A model generated the notes under the pieces. It saw only the letters and a list, made by a program, of their open reading frames with translations. It did no database searches and had not been told where the DNA came from. A program made the position numbers and the translations under genes. DNA of 8,719 bases from Anaerotignum sp. (lineage in GTDB: Bacteria; Bacillota; Clostridia; Lachnospirales; Anaerotignaceae). Position 1 is the first letter of the stretch, and each line of letters starts with the position of its first letter. Positions 1 through 5,632 of the stretch are shown in pieces. The DNA lies in NCBI GenBank assembly GCA_017560955.1, contig JAFZDV010000213.1, positions 1 to 8,719 on the forward strand. Direction: 5' to 3'.

Positions 1-70
1 AGCAAATTCTCAGAATGTTTACTGTTTTTTGTCAAAAAAATATTTTTCTTGAACATCTTCATATACGACT

Positions 71-112
71 GAAAATAAAAAGCACATACCCAGTCTATCC
101 TAGGTATGTGCT
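71..112 (-). terminator. Intrinsic terminator downstream of ssrA
   Basis: A perfect 10-bp inverted repeat, AGCACATACC (81-90) against GGTATGTGCT (103-112), encloses a 12-nt loop. On the minus strand it is followed by TTTTATTTTC (80-71), which gives a rho-independent terminator. It lies 49 nt past the 3' end of tmRNA and would end the smpB-ssrA transcript. The T tract is interrupted by one A. Confidence 0.88.
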
Positions 113-115
113 GTG

Positions 116-152
116 TATCACGGCTTCTGGCAACGATTGCCATTACGTGATA
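116..152 (-). other. Nested stem-loop in the tmRNA 3' trailer
   Basis: The outer arms TATCACG (116-122) and CGTGATA (146-152) are perfect 7-bp complements. Inside them, TGGCAA (128-133) and TTGCCA (137-142) form a perfect 6-bp hairpin with a 3-nt loop, and the two helices are separated by an asymmetric internal loop of 5 and 3 nt. The element lies between the tmRNA 3' end and the terminator. It may protect or direct 3'-end processing of the tmRNA precursor. The fold is visible in the sequence; the role is inferred. Confidence 0.6.
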
Positions 153-160
153 ATCAAGTA

Positions 161-516
161 TGGAGATGAGGGGAATTGAACCCCTGTCCGAAAACCCATC
201 CATAAGAACTTCTCCCATCACAGTCAGTCTTTTGACATTCCCTCGTTACAACGCCGAATGACAGGCTTTGTCCCTCAGTAGCTTCATGAATCTTTTCCTA
301 CCGCAAAGCTTAGGCAGAAAAGTGCCCCACCAAGTCGATGCCGGGATCTCTAGCGGTGAGAAACCAGAGGCCGACAGGCGCCGTTAATTAGGCAGCCAGT
401 GCAAAATTATTTTTGTCGTTTCTTTTTAAAAAAGGTTCCAGCTTGATGACGCGGTTCACTGGTCCGCGGATGGCTATCCCTACTTTCAAGACTCCCGTCG
501 AAACCATTACACCCCC
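161..516 (-). ncRNA. ssrA: tmRNA (transfer-messenger RNA, one-piece)
   Basis: This 356-nt RNA rescues ribosomes stalled on mRNAs without a stop codon: it is charged with alanine, enters the A site with SmpB, and encodes a degradation tag. The 5' end GGGGGTG (516-510) pairs with CATCTCC near the 3' end over 7 bp with two G-U pairs, forming the acceptor stem. The next base, A161, is the discriminator, so CCA is not encoded and must be added. The T arm is visible as GGGG-TTCAATT-CCCC. The conserved 5' segment TGGTTTCGACGGGA is present. An H-type pseudoknot (PK1) can be drawn at 438-468: CGCGG (468-464) with CCGCG (454-450), and CCAG (462-459) with CTGG (441-438). The tag frame follows and ends in GCACTGGCTGCC-TAA. 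The gene starts 56 nt after the smpB stop codon. No convincing separate promoter is seen in that gap, so it is probably co-transcribed with smpB and processed. Confidence 0.97.
388..420 (-). other. tmRNA tag-peptide reading frame (ends NDKNNFALAA)
   Basis: Reading on the minus strand, the codons AAC GAC AAA AAT AAT TTT GCA CTG GCT GCC TAA encode NDKNNFALAA and a stop. The hydrophobic ALAA end is the known ClpXP/Lon-type recognition signal of tmRNA tags. The in-frame codon before AAC is AGA, preceded by AAA and TTA. Thus the true resume codon (AGA or AAC, possibly AAA) is not the usual alanine GCN. PK1 ends at 438, about 14 nt before AGA. The stop and tail are certain; the first residue is not. 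Confidence 0.85.
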
Positions 517-572
517 TTGTAGTGAAACTCTTCACCTACACAGGTAAGAATATGGTGATGAAACGACTGATC

Positions 573-1046
573 TTACAAAGTAAGATTTCTGATTTTAAAA
601 TCTTTTTCCGCCTGACGGCGTACATCGTTTTTCGCAATGGTATCTCTCTTATCGTAGAGTTTTTTACCTTTTGCCAATGCAATGTCGATTTTAACATAGC
701 TGCGGTCAAAATACACCTTCAGAGGCATGATTGTATAACCCGCTGCACGGACTTCATGGTCCCATTTGCGGATCTGCACTTTATGCAGCAGCAGTCTTCT
801 GGGGCGAAGAGGATCTTTGTTGAAGATATTGCCCTGTTCGTAGGGGCTGATGTGCATGTTATAAATAAAGGCTTCGCCATCCTTGATCTGGATATAGCTT
901 TCCTTCAGACTGCACTTGCCCGCACGCAGGCTTTTTACCTCCGTACCAGCCAAAGAAATACCAGCCTGTATGGTTTCTTCGATGAAGTAGTCATGATATG
1001 CTTTTTTATTCTGGGCAATCAGTTTTGTACCCTTCGCTTTTGCCAT
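573..1046 (-). CDS. smpB: SsrA-binding protein SmpB
   Basis: A 157-aa cytoplasmic protein that binds the tRNA-like domain of tmRNA and delivers it to stalled ribosomes, occupying the decoding centre in place of a codon-anticodon pair. Family signatures in order: NKKAYHDYFIEE (13-24), GTEVKSLRAGK (34-44, beta-barrel core), HISPYEQGN (65-73), RPRRLLLHK (81-89) and the basic C-terminal tail AKGKKLYDKRDTIAK (125-139), which inserts into the mRNA channel. The length is normal for the family. An upstream in-frame ATG (1067) would add MRKKVNC. The start at 1046 is preferred because AGAAGGTGA lies just upstream and the product then begins MAKAKGTKLI, as homologues do. The partner RNA gene ssrA follows after 56 nt on the same strand, which fits joint expression from the promoter at 1085-1113. 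Confidence 0.97.
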   Translation of the reverse strand: MAKAKGTKLIAQNKKAYHDYFIEETIQAGISLAGTEVKSLRAGKCSLKESYIQIKDGEAFIYNMHISPYEQGNIFNKDPLRPRRLLLHKVQIRKWDHEVRAAGYTIMPLKVYFDRSYVKIDIALAKGKKLYDKRDTIAKNDVRRQAEKDFKIRNLTL

Positions 1047-1084
1047 ACAGTTCACCTTCTTTCGCAACTTCTACTGCAGAATAC

Positions 1085-1113
1085 ACTATATCATACTATG
1101 CAGAAAAAATCAA
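1085..1113 (-). promoter_or_regulatory. Sigma-A-type promoter of smpB-ssrA
   Basis: On the minus strand, TTGATT (-35, 1113-1108) and TATAGT (-10, 1090-1085) are separated by exactly 17 nt. The -10 box lies about 39 nt before the smpB start codon. It diverges from the promoter of the small plus-strand gene; the two -35 boxes are about 31 nt apart. Confidence 0.75.
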
Positions 1114-1144
1114 ATGACGATTCCATTACAAATATTTCTATCGT

Positions 1145-1173
1145 TTTACAGAAATCGCTTTTTCTGCTATGAT
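1145..1173 (+). promoter_or_regulatory. Sigma-A-type promoter of the 95-aa membrane protein gene
   Basis: TTTACA (1145-1150) and TATGAT (1168-1173) are each one base from consensus and are spaced exactly 17 nt apart. An AAAGGAG ribosome site follows at 1188-1194, so the leader is short, about 20 nt. This strong signal supports the plus-strand gene as real despite its unknown function. Confidence 0.8.
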
Positions 1174-1201
1174 GAAAAAAAGCAATGAAAGGAGCTTTCC
1201 C

Positions 1202-1489
1202 ATGTATTCCATTAAACTCGTCAAAAAATTATTTCTGATTTTTTTATTTTGTTTTCTTCTATGGTTTATCTGCGCTGCTACAGACCTGTTTCGCCTGAAC
1301 AGCTTTGAAATGCCCATCTTCGCCCGTCCTGCAGAAATTGCTGATGATGGCGGCAGTGGCACATACAAAGGTTTTGGCTGGCATATCGAAATCGAAGGTA
1401 ATTTCCTGCCTGAAGATAAATTCCCCGGTGTCACACAATATGCATTCTATCTGGGCGATGATCTGATCCATGCAGCTATCCGCGACTAA
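1202..1489 (+). CDS. Small membrane-anchored protein of unknown function (95 aa)
   Basis: I do not recognise a named family. The start at 1202 is chosen over the ATG at 1169 because AAAGGAG (1188-1194) lies 7 nt before it, and because 1169 falls inside the promoter -10 box. Residues 8-26 are strongly hydrophobic after three lysines (KLVKK), giving a single N-terminal membrane anchor or uncleaved signal. Residues 31-95 would lie outside the membrane. They contain ADDGGSGTYKGFGW (47-60), a glycine-aromatic core, followed by an acidic stretch with GNFLPEDKFPGVTQ (67-80). I have the impression of similar DGGS-x2-Y-x-G-x-G proteins in other Firmicutes but cannot name them. It is the only plus-strand gene here, has its own promoter, and ends 8 nt before a strong hairpin terminator shared with rnr. 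Being a real gene is well supported; its job is open. Confidence 0.85.
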   Translation: MYSIKLVKKLFLIFLFCFLLWFICAATDLFRLNSFEMPIFARPAEIADDGGSGTYKGFGWHIEIEGNFLPEDKFPGVTQYAFYLGDDLIHAAIRD

Positions 1490-1496
1490 AAAGCAA

Positions 1497-1526
1497 GACA
1501 CTCTCGTTTCTGAGAGTGTCTTTTTT
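1497..1526. terminator. Bidirectional terminator between the convergent 95-aa gene and rnr
   Basis: A perfect 9-bp stem GACACTCTC (1497-1505) / GAGAGTGTC (1512-1520) with a 6-nt loop is followed on the plus strand by six T (1521-1526). On the minus strand the stem is followed by TTGCTTTTTAG, a weaker T tract, so it can also end rnr transcription. It fits exactly in the 39-nt gap between the two convergent stop codons. Confidence 0.9.
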
Positions 1527-1528
1527 CA

Positions 1529-3688
1529 TTAATCTTCAAACATTTCAAAATCATCTTCAAACATAAAATCAATGGTACCCATCATACGATCCACCTTCGC
1601 AACATAAACCAGTACACGGTCGCCCAGACGATATGTTTTCTTTGTTCGCTTGCCATAAACCAGCATATTTTTATCATCGAATTCATAGAAGTCATCATCC
1701 AGCTGATTCAGCGCAACCATACCTTCGATGGTATTGGGCAGTTCCACATAAATGCCCCAGCCTGTCACACCGGAGATAATACCTTCGTAGATCTCACCAA
1801 TTTTATCTGCCATGAATTCTACTTTTTTCAGCGTATCTGTATCTCTTTCCGCATCCTCTGCCACGCGTTCCTGTTTAGAGCAGTGTTTTGCCCATTCAGG
1901 CATTTTCTGACGATATTTTGCAGAAGATTTTTCATCCAGTTCCCCATGGAGCATTTTCTTGATCATACGATGAATCTCCAGATCGGGATATCTGCGGATG
2001 GGAGAAGTAAAGTGGCAGTAATATTTTGCCGCCAGACCGAAATGACCGCCGTTATCCGCTGTATATCTTGCCTGCATCATACTTCTTAAAACCATTCTGG
2101 TAATGATATGTTCCTCAGGTTTCCCTTCCGCTTCACGCAGCACCTTCTGAATTTCTCTGGGATGAATTTCACCATCTTTCTTTCTCAGGTGATAGCCAAA
2201 ACCGCGAATGAACTGTTCCATTTTTTCCAACTTATCCTCATCAGGCTCCTGATGACTGCGGTACATGAAGGGCATTTCCTGCCAGAAGGAATTTTCTGCG
2301 ATCGTTTCATTACAAACCAGCATGAATTCTTCGATCATATTTGTGGAGATGCTTCTTTCATAGGGCTTGATATCCACAGGTTTACCATTTTCATCCAGAA
2401 TAATTTTAGATTCAGGCAGATCGAAGTTCACAGAACCTCTTTTTCTTCTCTTTCTGCCAAGGATCTGACGCAGTTCTTCCATATCTTCCAGCATGGGAAT
2501 GATCTCACGGTACTGTTCCAGCAGTTCCGGTGTGCCGTCTTCCAGAATTTCTCTTACCGCTGTATAAGTCATACGATAATCGGAATTGATGACTGTTTCT
2601 GCAATACGATGAGCCACAACCTCGCCCTTCTGGTCGATTTCCATGATGCAGCTCAGCGCCAGTCTGTCCACATGGGGATTCAGAGAACAGATGCCGTTAC
2701 TCAGTTTATGGGGCAGCATAGGAATGACTCTATCCACCAGATATACACTGGTCGCCCTTGCATAAGCCTCTTTATCCAGTTCTGTATATTCTCTTACATA
2801 GTGAGAAACATCCGCAATATGAACACCCAGTTCATAGTTGCCGTTGCCCAGTTTTTTCATGGTAACAGCATCATCCAGATCCTTTGCATCTTCGCCGTCA
2901 ATGGTGATAGTCAGCCAGTCACGAATATCTTCTCTGCCCACTTTATCTTCTTCTCTGACCTCTGTTTCCAGATTTTCAATTTCCGCATAAACCTCATCAG
3001 GAAATTCCACTGCCAGTTCATGTCTGCGGATAACAGACAGAATATCCACCCCTGGGTCATTGATATGACCTAAAATTTCCACAACTTTCCCTTCGGGGTT
3101 GCGTCTGTCTTCGCCATAATCAGTGATTTCCAACACTACCTTATGGCCGCTGACTGCGCCTTTGGTATGGTTTTTAGGAATAAAGATATCTTTTGCAATT
3201 TTCTTATCATCGGCAACCACAAAGCCAAACCCTTTATTGCTGGCTTCAAAAGTACCAACGATACGCTGCATCCCTCTTTCCAGAATTTTTACGATCACGC
3301 CGTCAGCCTTCTTGCCTTTTTCCGCCTTATGAAGCACTTTATAGAGTACCTTATCCTTCTGCATAGCACCCATGGTTTCACTGGCAGGGATAAAAACATC
3401 ATCGCCGCCTTCATCGGGTGTTACAAAACCAAAGCCTCTTGCATGACCAATAAAAGAACCTGTTGCCATCTGCAGATCTTTGGGAGATGCCAGTTTGCCT
3501 TTTCTTGTTTCAAACAGATGGCCTTCATCGATCAGCTGCTGCAGCAGTTCTTCAAAAAGAGGCAGATCTTCCTTTGGCACATCCATCATCACCCTTAAAT
3601 CTCTGCGTTTCATAGGGATATATGCTTCACTTCTGATATAGGCAAGGATGCGTTCTTTCCTCGCCTGCATAATGTCATTCTGTTCCAT
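1529..3688 (-). CDS. rnr: Ribonuclease R (3'-5' exoribonuclease)
   Basis: A 719-aa RNase II/R-family enzyme that degrades structured RNA processively from 3' to 5' and releases nucleoside monophosphates. It takes part in decay of mRNA freed by trans-translation and in rRNA quality control. Domains in order: N-terminal winged helix (about 10-68), two cold-shock OB domains (about 75-130, with GFGFVTPDEGGDDVFI at 85-100; and 143-205, with NKGFGFVVADD), RNB catalytic domain (about 250-580) and an S1 domain (about 632-712). The metal-binding motif DGEDAKDLDDAV is at 264-275 and the conserved HFTSPIRRYPDL at 559-570. The start follows AAGGAGA with 6-nt spacing. It is shorter than the E. coli (813) and B. 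subtilis (779) enzymes, as recalled, because it ends directly after S1 with the acidic DDFEMFED and lacks a lysine-rich tail. It lies between secG and smpB, the usual Firmicute arrangement. No clear promoter of its own is seen in the 89 nt after secG; a TATAAG box there has no good -35. Confidence 0.97.
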   Translation of the reverse strand: MEQNDIMQARKERILAYIRSEAYIPMKRRDLRVMMDVPKEDLPLFEELLQQLIDEGHLFETRKGKLASPKDLQMATGSFIGHARGFGFVTPDEGGDDVFIPASETMGAMQKDKVLYKVLHKAEKGKKADGVIVKILERGMQRIVGTFEASNKGFGFVVADDKKIAKDIFIPKNHTKGAVSGHKVVLEITDYGEDRRNPEGKVVEILGHINDPGVDILSVIRRHELAVEFPDEVYAEIENLETEVREEDKVGREDIRDWLTITIDGEDAKDLDDAVTMKKLGNGNYELGVHIADVSHYVREYTELDKEAYARATSVYLVDRVIPMLPHKLSNGICSLNPHVDRLALSCIMEIDQKGEVVAHRIAETVINSDYRMTYTAVREILEDGTPELLEQYREIIPMLEDMEELRQILGRKRRKRGSVNFDLPESKIILDENGKPVDIKPYERSISTNMIEEFMLVCNETIAENSFWQEMPFMYRSHQEPDEDKLEKMEQFIRGFGYHLRKKDGEIHPREIQKVLREAEGKPEEHIITRMVLRSMMQARYTADNGGHFGLAAKYYCHFTSPIRRYPDLEIHRMIKKMLHGELDEKSSAKYRQKMPEWAKHCSKQERVAEDAERDTDTLKKVEFMADKIGEIYEGIISGVTGWGIYVELPNTIEGMVALNQLDDDFYEFDDKNMLVYGKRTKKTYRLGDRVLVYVAKVDRMMGTIDFMFEDDFEMFED

Positions 3689-3737
3689 AAATGTTCTCCT
3701 TGTTTTTTCTTACTTTCCCCAAAACATTGAAACTTAT

Positions 3738-3766
3738 AAAAAAAGAGATACCGTTATCGGCATCTC
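3738..3766 (-). terminator. Intrinsic terminator of secG
   Basis: On the minus strand GAGATGCCG (3766-3758) pairs with CGGTATCTC (3753-3745), 9 bp including one G-U, with a 4-nt loop, followed by seven T (3744-3738). It begins 11 nt after the secG stop codon and lies before rnr. The wobble pair means it folds better in the minus-strand RNA, which supports the assigned direction. Some read-through into rnr is likely, as rnr lacks an obvious promoter. Confidence 0.88.
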
Positions 3767-3777
3767 TTTCACTTTTC

Positions 3778-4020
3778 TTAACCTACCAGATTCACGATGA
3801 ACGCGATGATCATGAATGCTGCGCCCAGAATCTTTGTATATCTTTCCAGTTTACCTTCCACGGAGTTTGCTTTGTTTTTGCTCCAGAAAGAATCCGCACC
3901 GCTGCCGCCGCCAACTGCGCCCAGACCAGCAGAACGTTTGGACTGCATCAGAATAATGCTTGCCAGAATAACTGTAATAATGATTAAAGCCACTGTTAAT
4001 ACTGTACCGATTGTAGACAT
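3778..4020 (-). CDS. secG: Protein translocase subunit SecG
   Basis: An 80-aa inner-membrane protein that associates with SecYE and stimulates SecA-driven export. It shows the two-helix plan of the family: helix 1 at about 5-25, ending in the conserved LMQSKRSAGLGAVGGG (24-39), then a polar cytoplasmic loop (GADSFWSKNKANSVEGKLER, 41-60), then helix 2 at about 62-79. Homologues have the same Q-x4-GL-x4-GG signature and similar length. The start MSTIGTV at 4020 is preferred over an upstream ATG at 4044 because AGGAGG stands 8 nt before it, while the 4044 ATG lies inside a leader hairpin. It has its own promoter (4101-4129), structured leader and terminator, so it is probably a single-gene unit with some read-through into rnr. 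Confidence 0.96.
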   Translation of the reverse strand: MSTIGTVLTVALIIITVILASIILMQSKRSAGLGAVGGGSGADSFWSKNKANSVEGKLERYTKILGAAFMIIAFIVNLVG

Positions 4021-4041
4021 ATGAAAAACCTCCTGTATCTT

Positions 4042-4089
4042 CATTCGTTTCCGAATGTTATCTCAGCTATAACGGGGACACTTTTCCCC
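4042..4089 (-). promoter_or_regulatory. Triple-hairpin 5' leader of secG
   Basis: Between the promoter and the secG ribosome site, three short perfect hairpins lie end to end. In RNA order they are GGGGA/TCCCC (4089-4085 with 4078-4074), GTTAT/ATAAC (4073-4069 with 4061-4057), and CATTCG-GAAA-CGAATG (4057-4042), the last closed by a GAAA tetraloop. The AGGAGG site follows 9 nt after the third stem. This could be a stabilising leader or an attenuation or translational control element. It matches no riboswitch class that I recognise. Confidence 0.5.
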
Positions 4090-4100
4090 ATGATTTGTAT

Positions 4101-4129
4101 ATTGTAACACAATCTTCCCATGGCCGCAA
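4101..4129 (-). promoter_or_regulatory. Sigma-A-type promoter of secG (extended -10)
   Basis: On the minus strand TACAAT (-10, 4106-4101) is preceded by TGT, an extended -10 element, and lies 17 nt after TTGCGG (-35, 4129-4124). The -35 box is weak beyond TTG, which the extended -10 can offset. The -35 box is also one arm of a 6-bp inverted repeat (4124-4142, CCGCAA/TTGCGG). Transcription would start about 75 nt before the secG start codon. Confidence 0.68.
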
Positions 4130-4146
4130 CTGTTTTTTGCGGAAAC

Positions 4147-5538
4147 TCAGCCTCTTTTCTCCTTTTCCTGCAGTTTCGCCAGCCCCTTGAAATTGATGGT
4201 CACCATAGTAATAGAAAGCATCGCCGCCAGCCCGTCAGAAACAGGCCCTGCAAACAGCACACCATTCAGGCCGAAAAACTGTGGCAGGATCAGCAGCATC
4301 GGCAGCAGGATGAATCCCTGTCTGGAGGCCGATAAAACAATGCCCTGTCTGACTGCACCAATACTGGTAAAATAGTTGACTGTAATGGGCTGCAGCCCAA
4401 AGGTAAATACCATGAACATATAGATCCGCAGATATTTTTCTGCAAAATCATAATACAGAGGGTCGCCTGCACCAAATACAGAAATGACCTCTCTGGGGAA
4501 GAACTGGAACAGCAGAAAAGCCGCTACACTGAAGCACATCCCGATTTTTACCGCCATTTTGTATGTTGCCTTCACACGGTCATAATTTTTCGCCCCGATA
4601 TTAAATCCAAGGATCGGCTGACAGCCATGGGACAGGCCTACAACAAAGGCTACCATGATACTGTTCAGCTTTGTTGCCACACCGGAAACCGCCAGTGGGA
4701 TATCTTTTCCATAAACAGTCATTGCTCCGTAATATGCCAGAGAATTATTCAGAACGATAGCCACCGCCATCATGATCGTATGATTCAGAAAATTACTGAT
4801 ACCAAACTTTGCAATCTTTACTGCATAATCCCTGCGGATACCCAGCATATTCTTTCGAATGGGGAATGTTCTGAATTTCGGAAAATAACAGATACTCAGC
4901 AGGAAAGAAACAAACTGACTGACAGCCGTTGCCAGAGCCGCCCCCTCCAGTCCCCAATGGAACACAAACATAAACAGCCAGTCCAGAAATACATTCAGCA
5001 CTGCACCACTGACCGTACACGCCATGGAATAGGACGGACTGCCATCTGCGCGGATCAGCATACTTGCTGTACTGGAAAACAGCATAAACGGCAACCCGAT
5101 TGCTGTAATGCCCAGATATGTTTCTGCCAGAGGCAGTACATTTTCTGTTGCACCGCAGATTTCCAGCAAAGGCGTTTTGAAAATAAACACAAAAAGGAAG
5201 AACAGCAGACCAATTGCAGTCGTCATGGTCAGACCTGTTCCAATATAATGCTTTGCATCTTCTTCTTTTTTCGCTCCAAGGCTGATATTAAAATTTGCCG
5301 CTGTGCCGACACCGATCAGCTGTGCAAAAGCGATCATCAGCATCGTCATGGGAAAGGCAACATTCGTCGCCGCATTCCCCAACATCCCTACCACATGGCC
5401 AATGAAAATCTGGTCTGTCATATTATACAGCGAATTCACCAGCATACTGATAATAGAAGGGATGGCAAACTTTCGCATCAGTCCGCTCAGAGGAGCATAT
5501 CCCAAAGGATTATTCTGCGAAATTCGTTTTTCTTCCAT
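4147..5538 (-). CDS. MATE-family multidrug/cation antiporter (MepA-like)
   Basis: A 463-aa polytopic membrane protein of the multidrug and toxic compound extrusion family, which exports organic cations or drugs in exchange for Na+ or H+. About twelve hydrophobic segments are visible in two halves. Family marks include SLYNMTDQIFIGHVVG (36-51) in helix 1, NISLGAKKEEDAK (84-96), RADGSPSY (163-170), NVFLDWLFMF (182-191), and the second-half counterpart QPILGFNIGAKNYDRVK (307-323) matching the first-half GAK loop. This pattern is closest to the MepA/DinF-type subgroup. The length is usual for MATE proteins (about 440-470). The start at 5538 follows AGGAGA by 6 nt. Upstream in-frame codons back to 5640 run through the promoter and terminator and are not used. 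The substrate cannot be told from sequence. It lies between the tail operon and secG with no functional link to either, and no adjacent regulator gene is visible. Confidence 0.93.
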   Translation of the reverse strand: MEEKRISQNNPLGYAPLSGLMRKFAIPSIISMLVNSLYNMTDQIFIGHVVGMLGNAATNVAFPMTMLMIAFAQLIGVGTAANFNISLGAKKEEDAKHYIGTGLTMTTAIGLLFFLFVFIFKTPLLEICGATENVLPLAETYLGITAIGLPFMLFSSTASMLIRADGSPSYSMACTVSGAVLNVFLDWLFMFVFHWGLEGAALATAVSQFVSFLLSICYFPKFRTFPIRKNMLGIRRDYAVKIAKFGISNFLNHTIMMAVAIVLNNSLAYYGAMTVYGKDIPLAVSGVATKLNSIMVAFVVGLSHGCQPILGFNIGAKNYDRVKATYKMAVKIGMCFSVAAFLLFQFFPREVISVFGAGDPLYYDFAEKYLRIYMFMVFTFGLQPITVNYFTSIGAVRQGIVLSASRQGFILLPMLLILPQFFGLNGVLFAGPVSDGLAAMLSITMVTINFKGLAKLQEKEKRG

Positions 5539-5566
5539 TTGTCTTCTCCTGAAAAGTCTTTTTCTT

Positions 5567-5595
5567 ATTGTACCCCTTTTCTTCAACGAAAAAAA
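5567..5595 (-). promoter_or_regulatory. Probable weak promoter of the MATE gene
   Basis: TACAAT (-10, 5572-5567 on the minus strand) lies 29 nt upstream of the MATE start. At 17-nt spacing the -35 position falls in the T tract of the preceding terminator (TTTTTT), so only the -10 box is convincing. Confidence 0.4.
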
Positions 5596-5626
5596 GACCG
5601 AATGCAATAGATTTACATTCGATCTT
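5589..5626 (-). terminator. Strong terminator closing the tail operon
   Basis: On the minus strand AAGATCGAATG (5626-5616) pairs with CATTCGGTCTT (5604-5594), 11 bp with one U-G pair, with an 11-nt loop, followed by a seven-T run (5595-5589). It begins only 6 nt after the stop codon of the DUF2313 gene, so it marks that gene as the last of the operon. Confidence 0.92.
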
Positions 5627-5632
5627 TCCCCA

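Noticed and set aside
6..16. Small dyad ATTCT-C-AGAAT and a TTGACA-like box on the minus strand at 28-33
   Set aside because: The -35-like box has only a poor -10 (GAGAAT at 18 nt) and the dyad is short; the gene it would serve lies outside the window.
161..516. ssrA as attachment site of the tail-gene element
   Set aside because: tmRNA genes are common integration sites, but here housekeeping genes (smpB, rnr, secG) separate ssrA from the tail genes, and no second copy of the ssrA 3' end is seen in the window.
522..1172. 216-aa plus-strand frame opposite smpB
   Set aside because: It is the complement of a certain smpB gene and has no ribosome site; it also runs across the smpB promoter.
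2108..3073. 321-aa plus-strand frame opposite rnr
   Set aside because: It is antisense to the RNase R catalytic domain, has odd His/Phe-rich composition and no family likeness; it arises from codon bias of rnr.
4020..4044. Upstream ATG giving a secG product with an added MKIQEVFH
   Set aside because: It lacks a ribosome site and lies in a leader hairpin, while AGGAGG precedes the ATG at 4020.
4627..5610. 327-aa plus-strand frame opposite the MATE gene
   Set aside because: It is rich in Cys, His and Gln with no known motifs, no start signals, and full overlap with a clear transporter gene.
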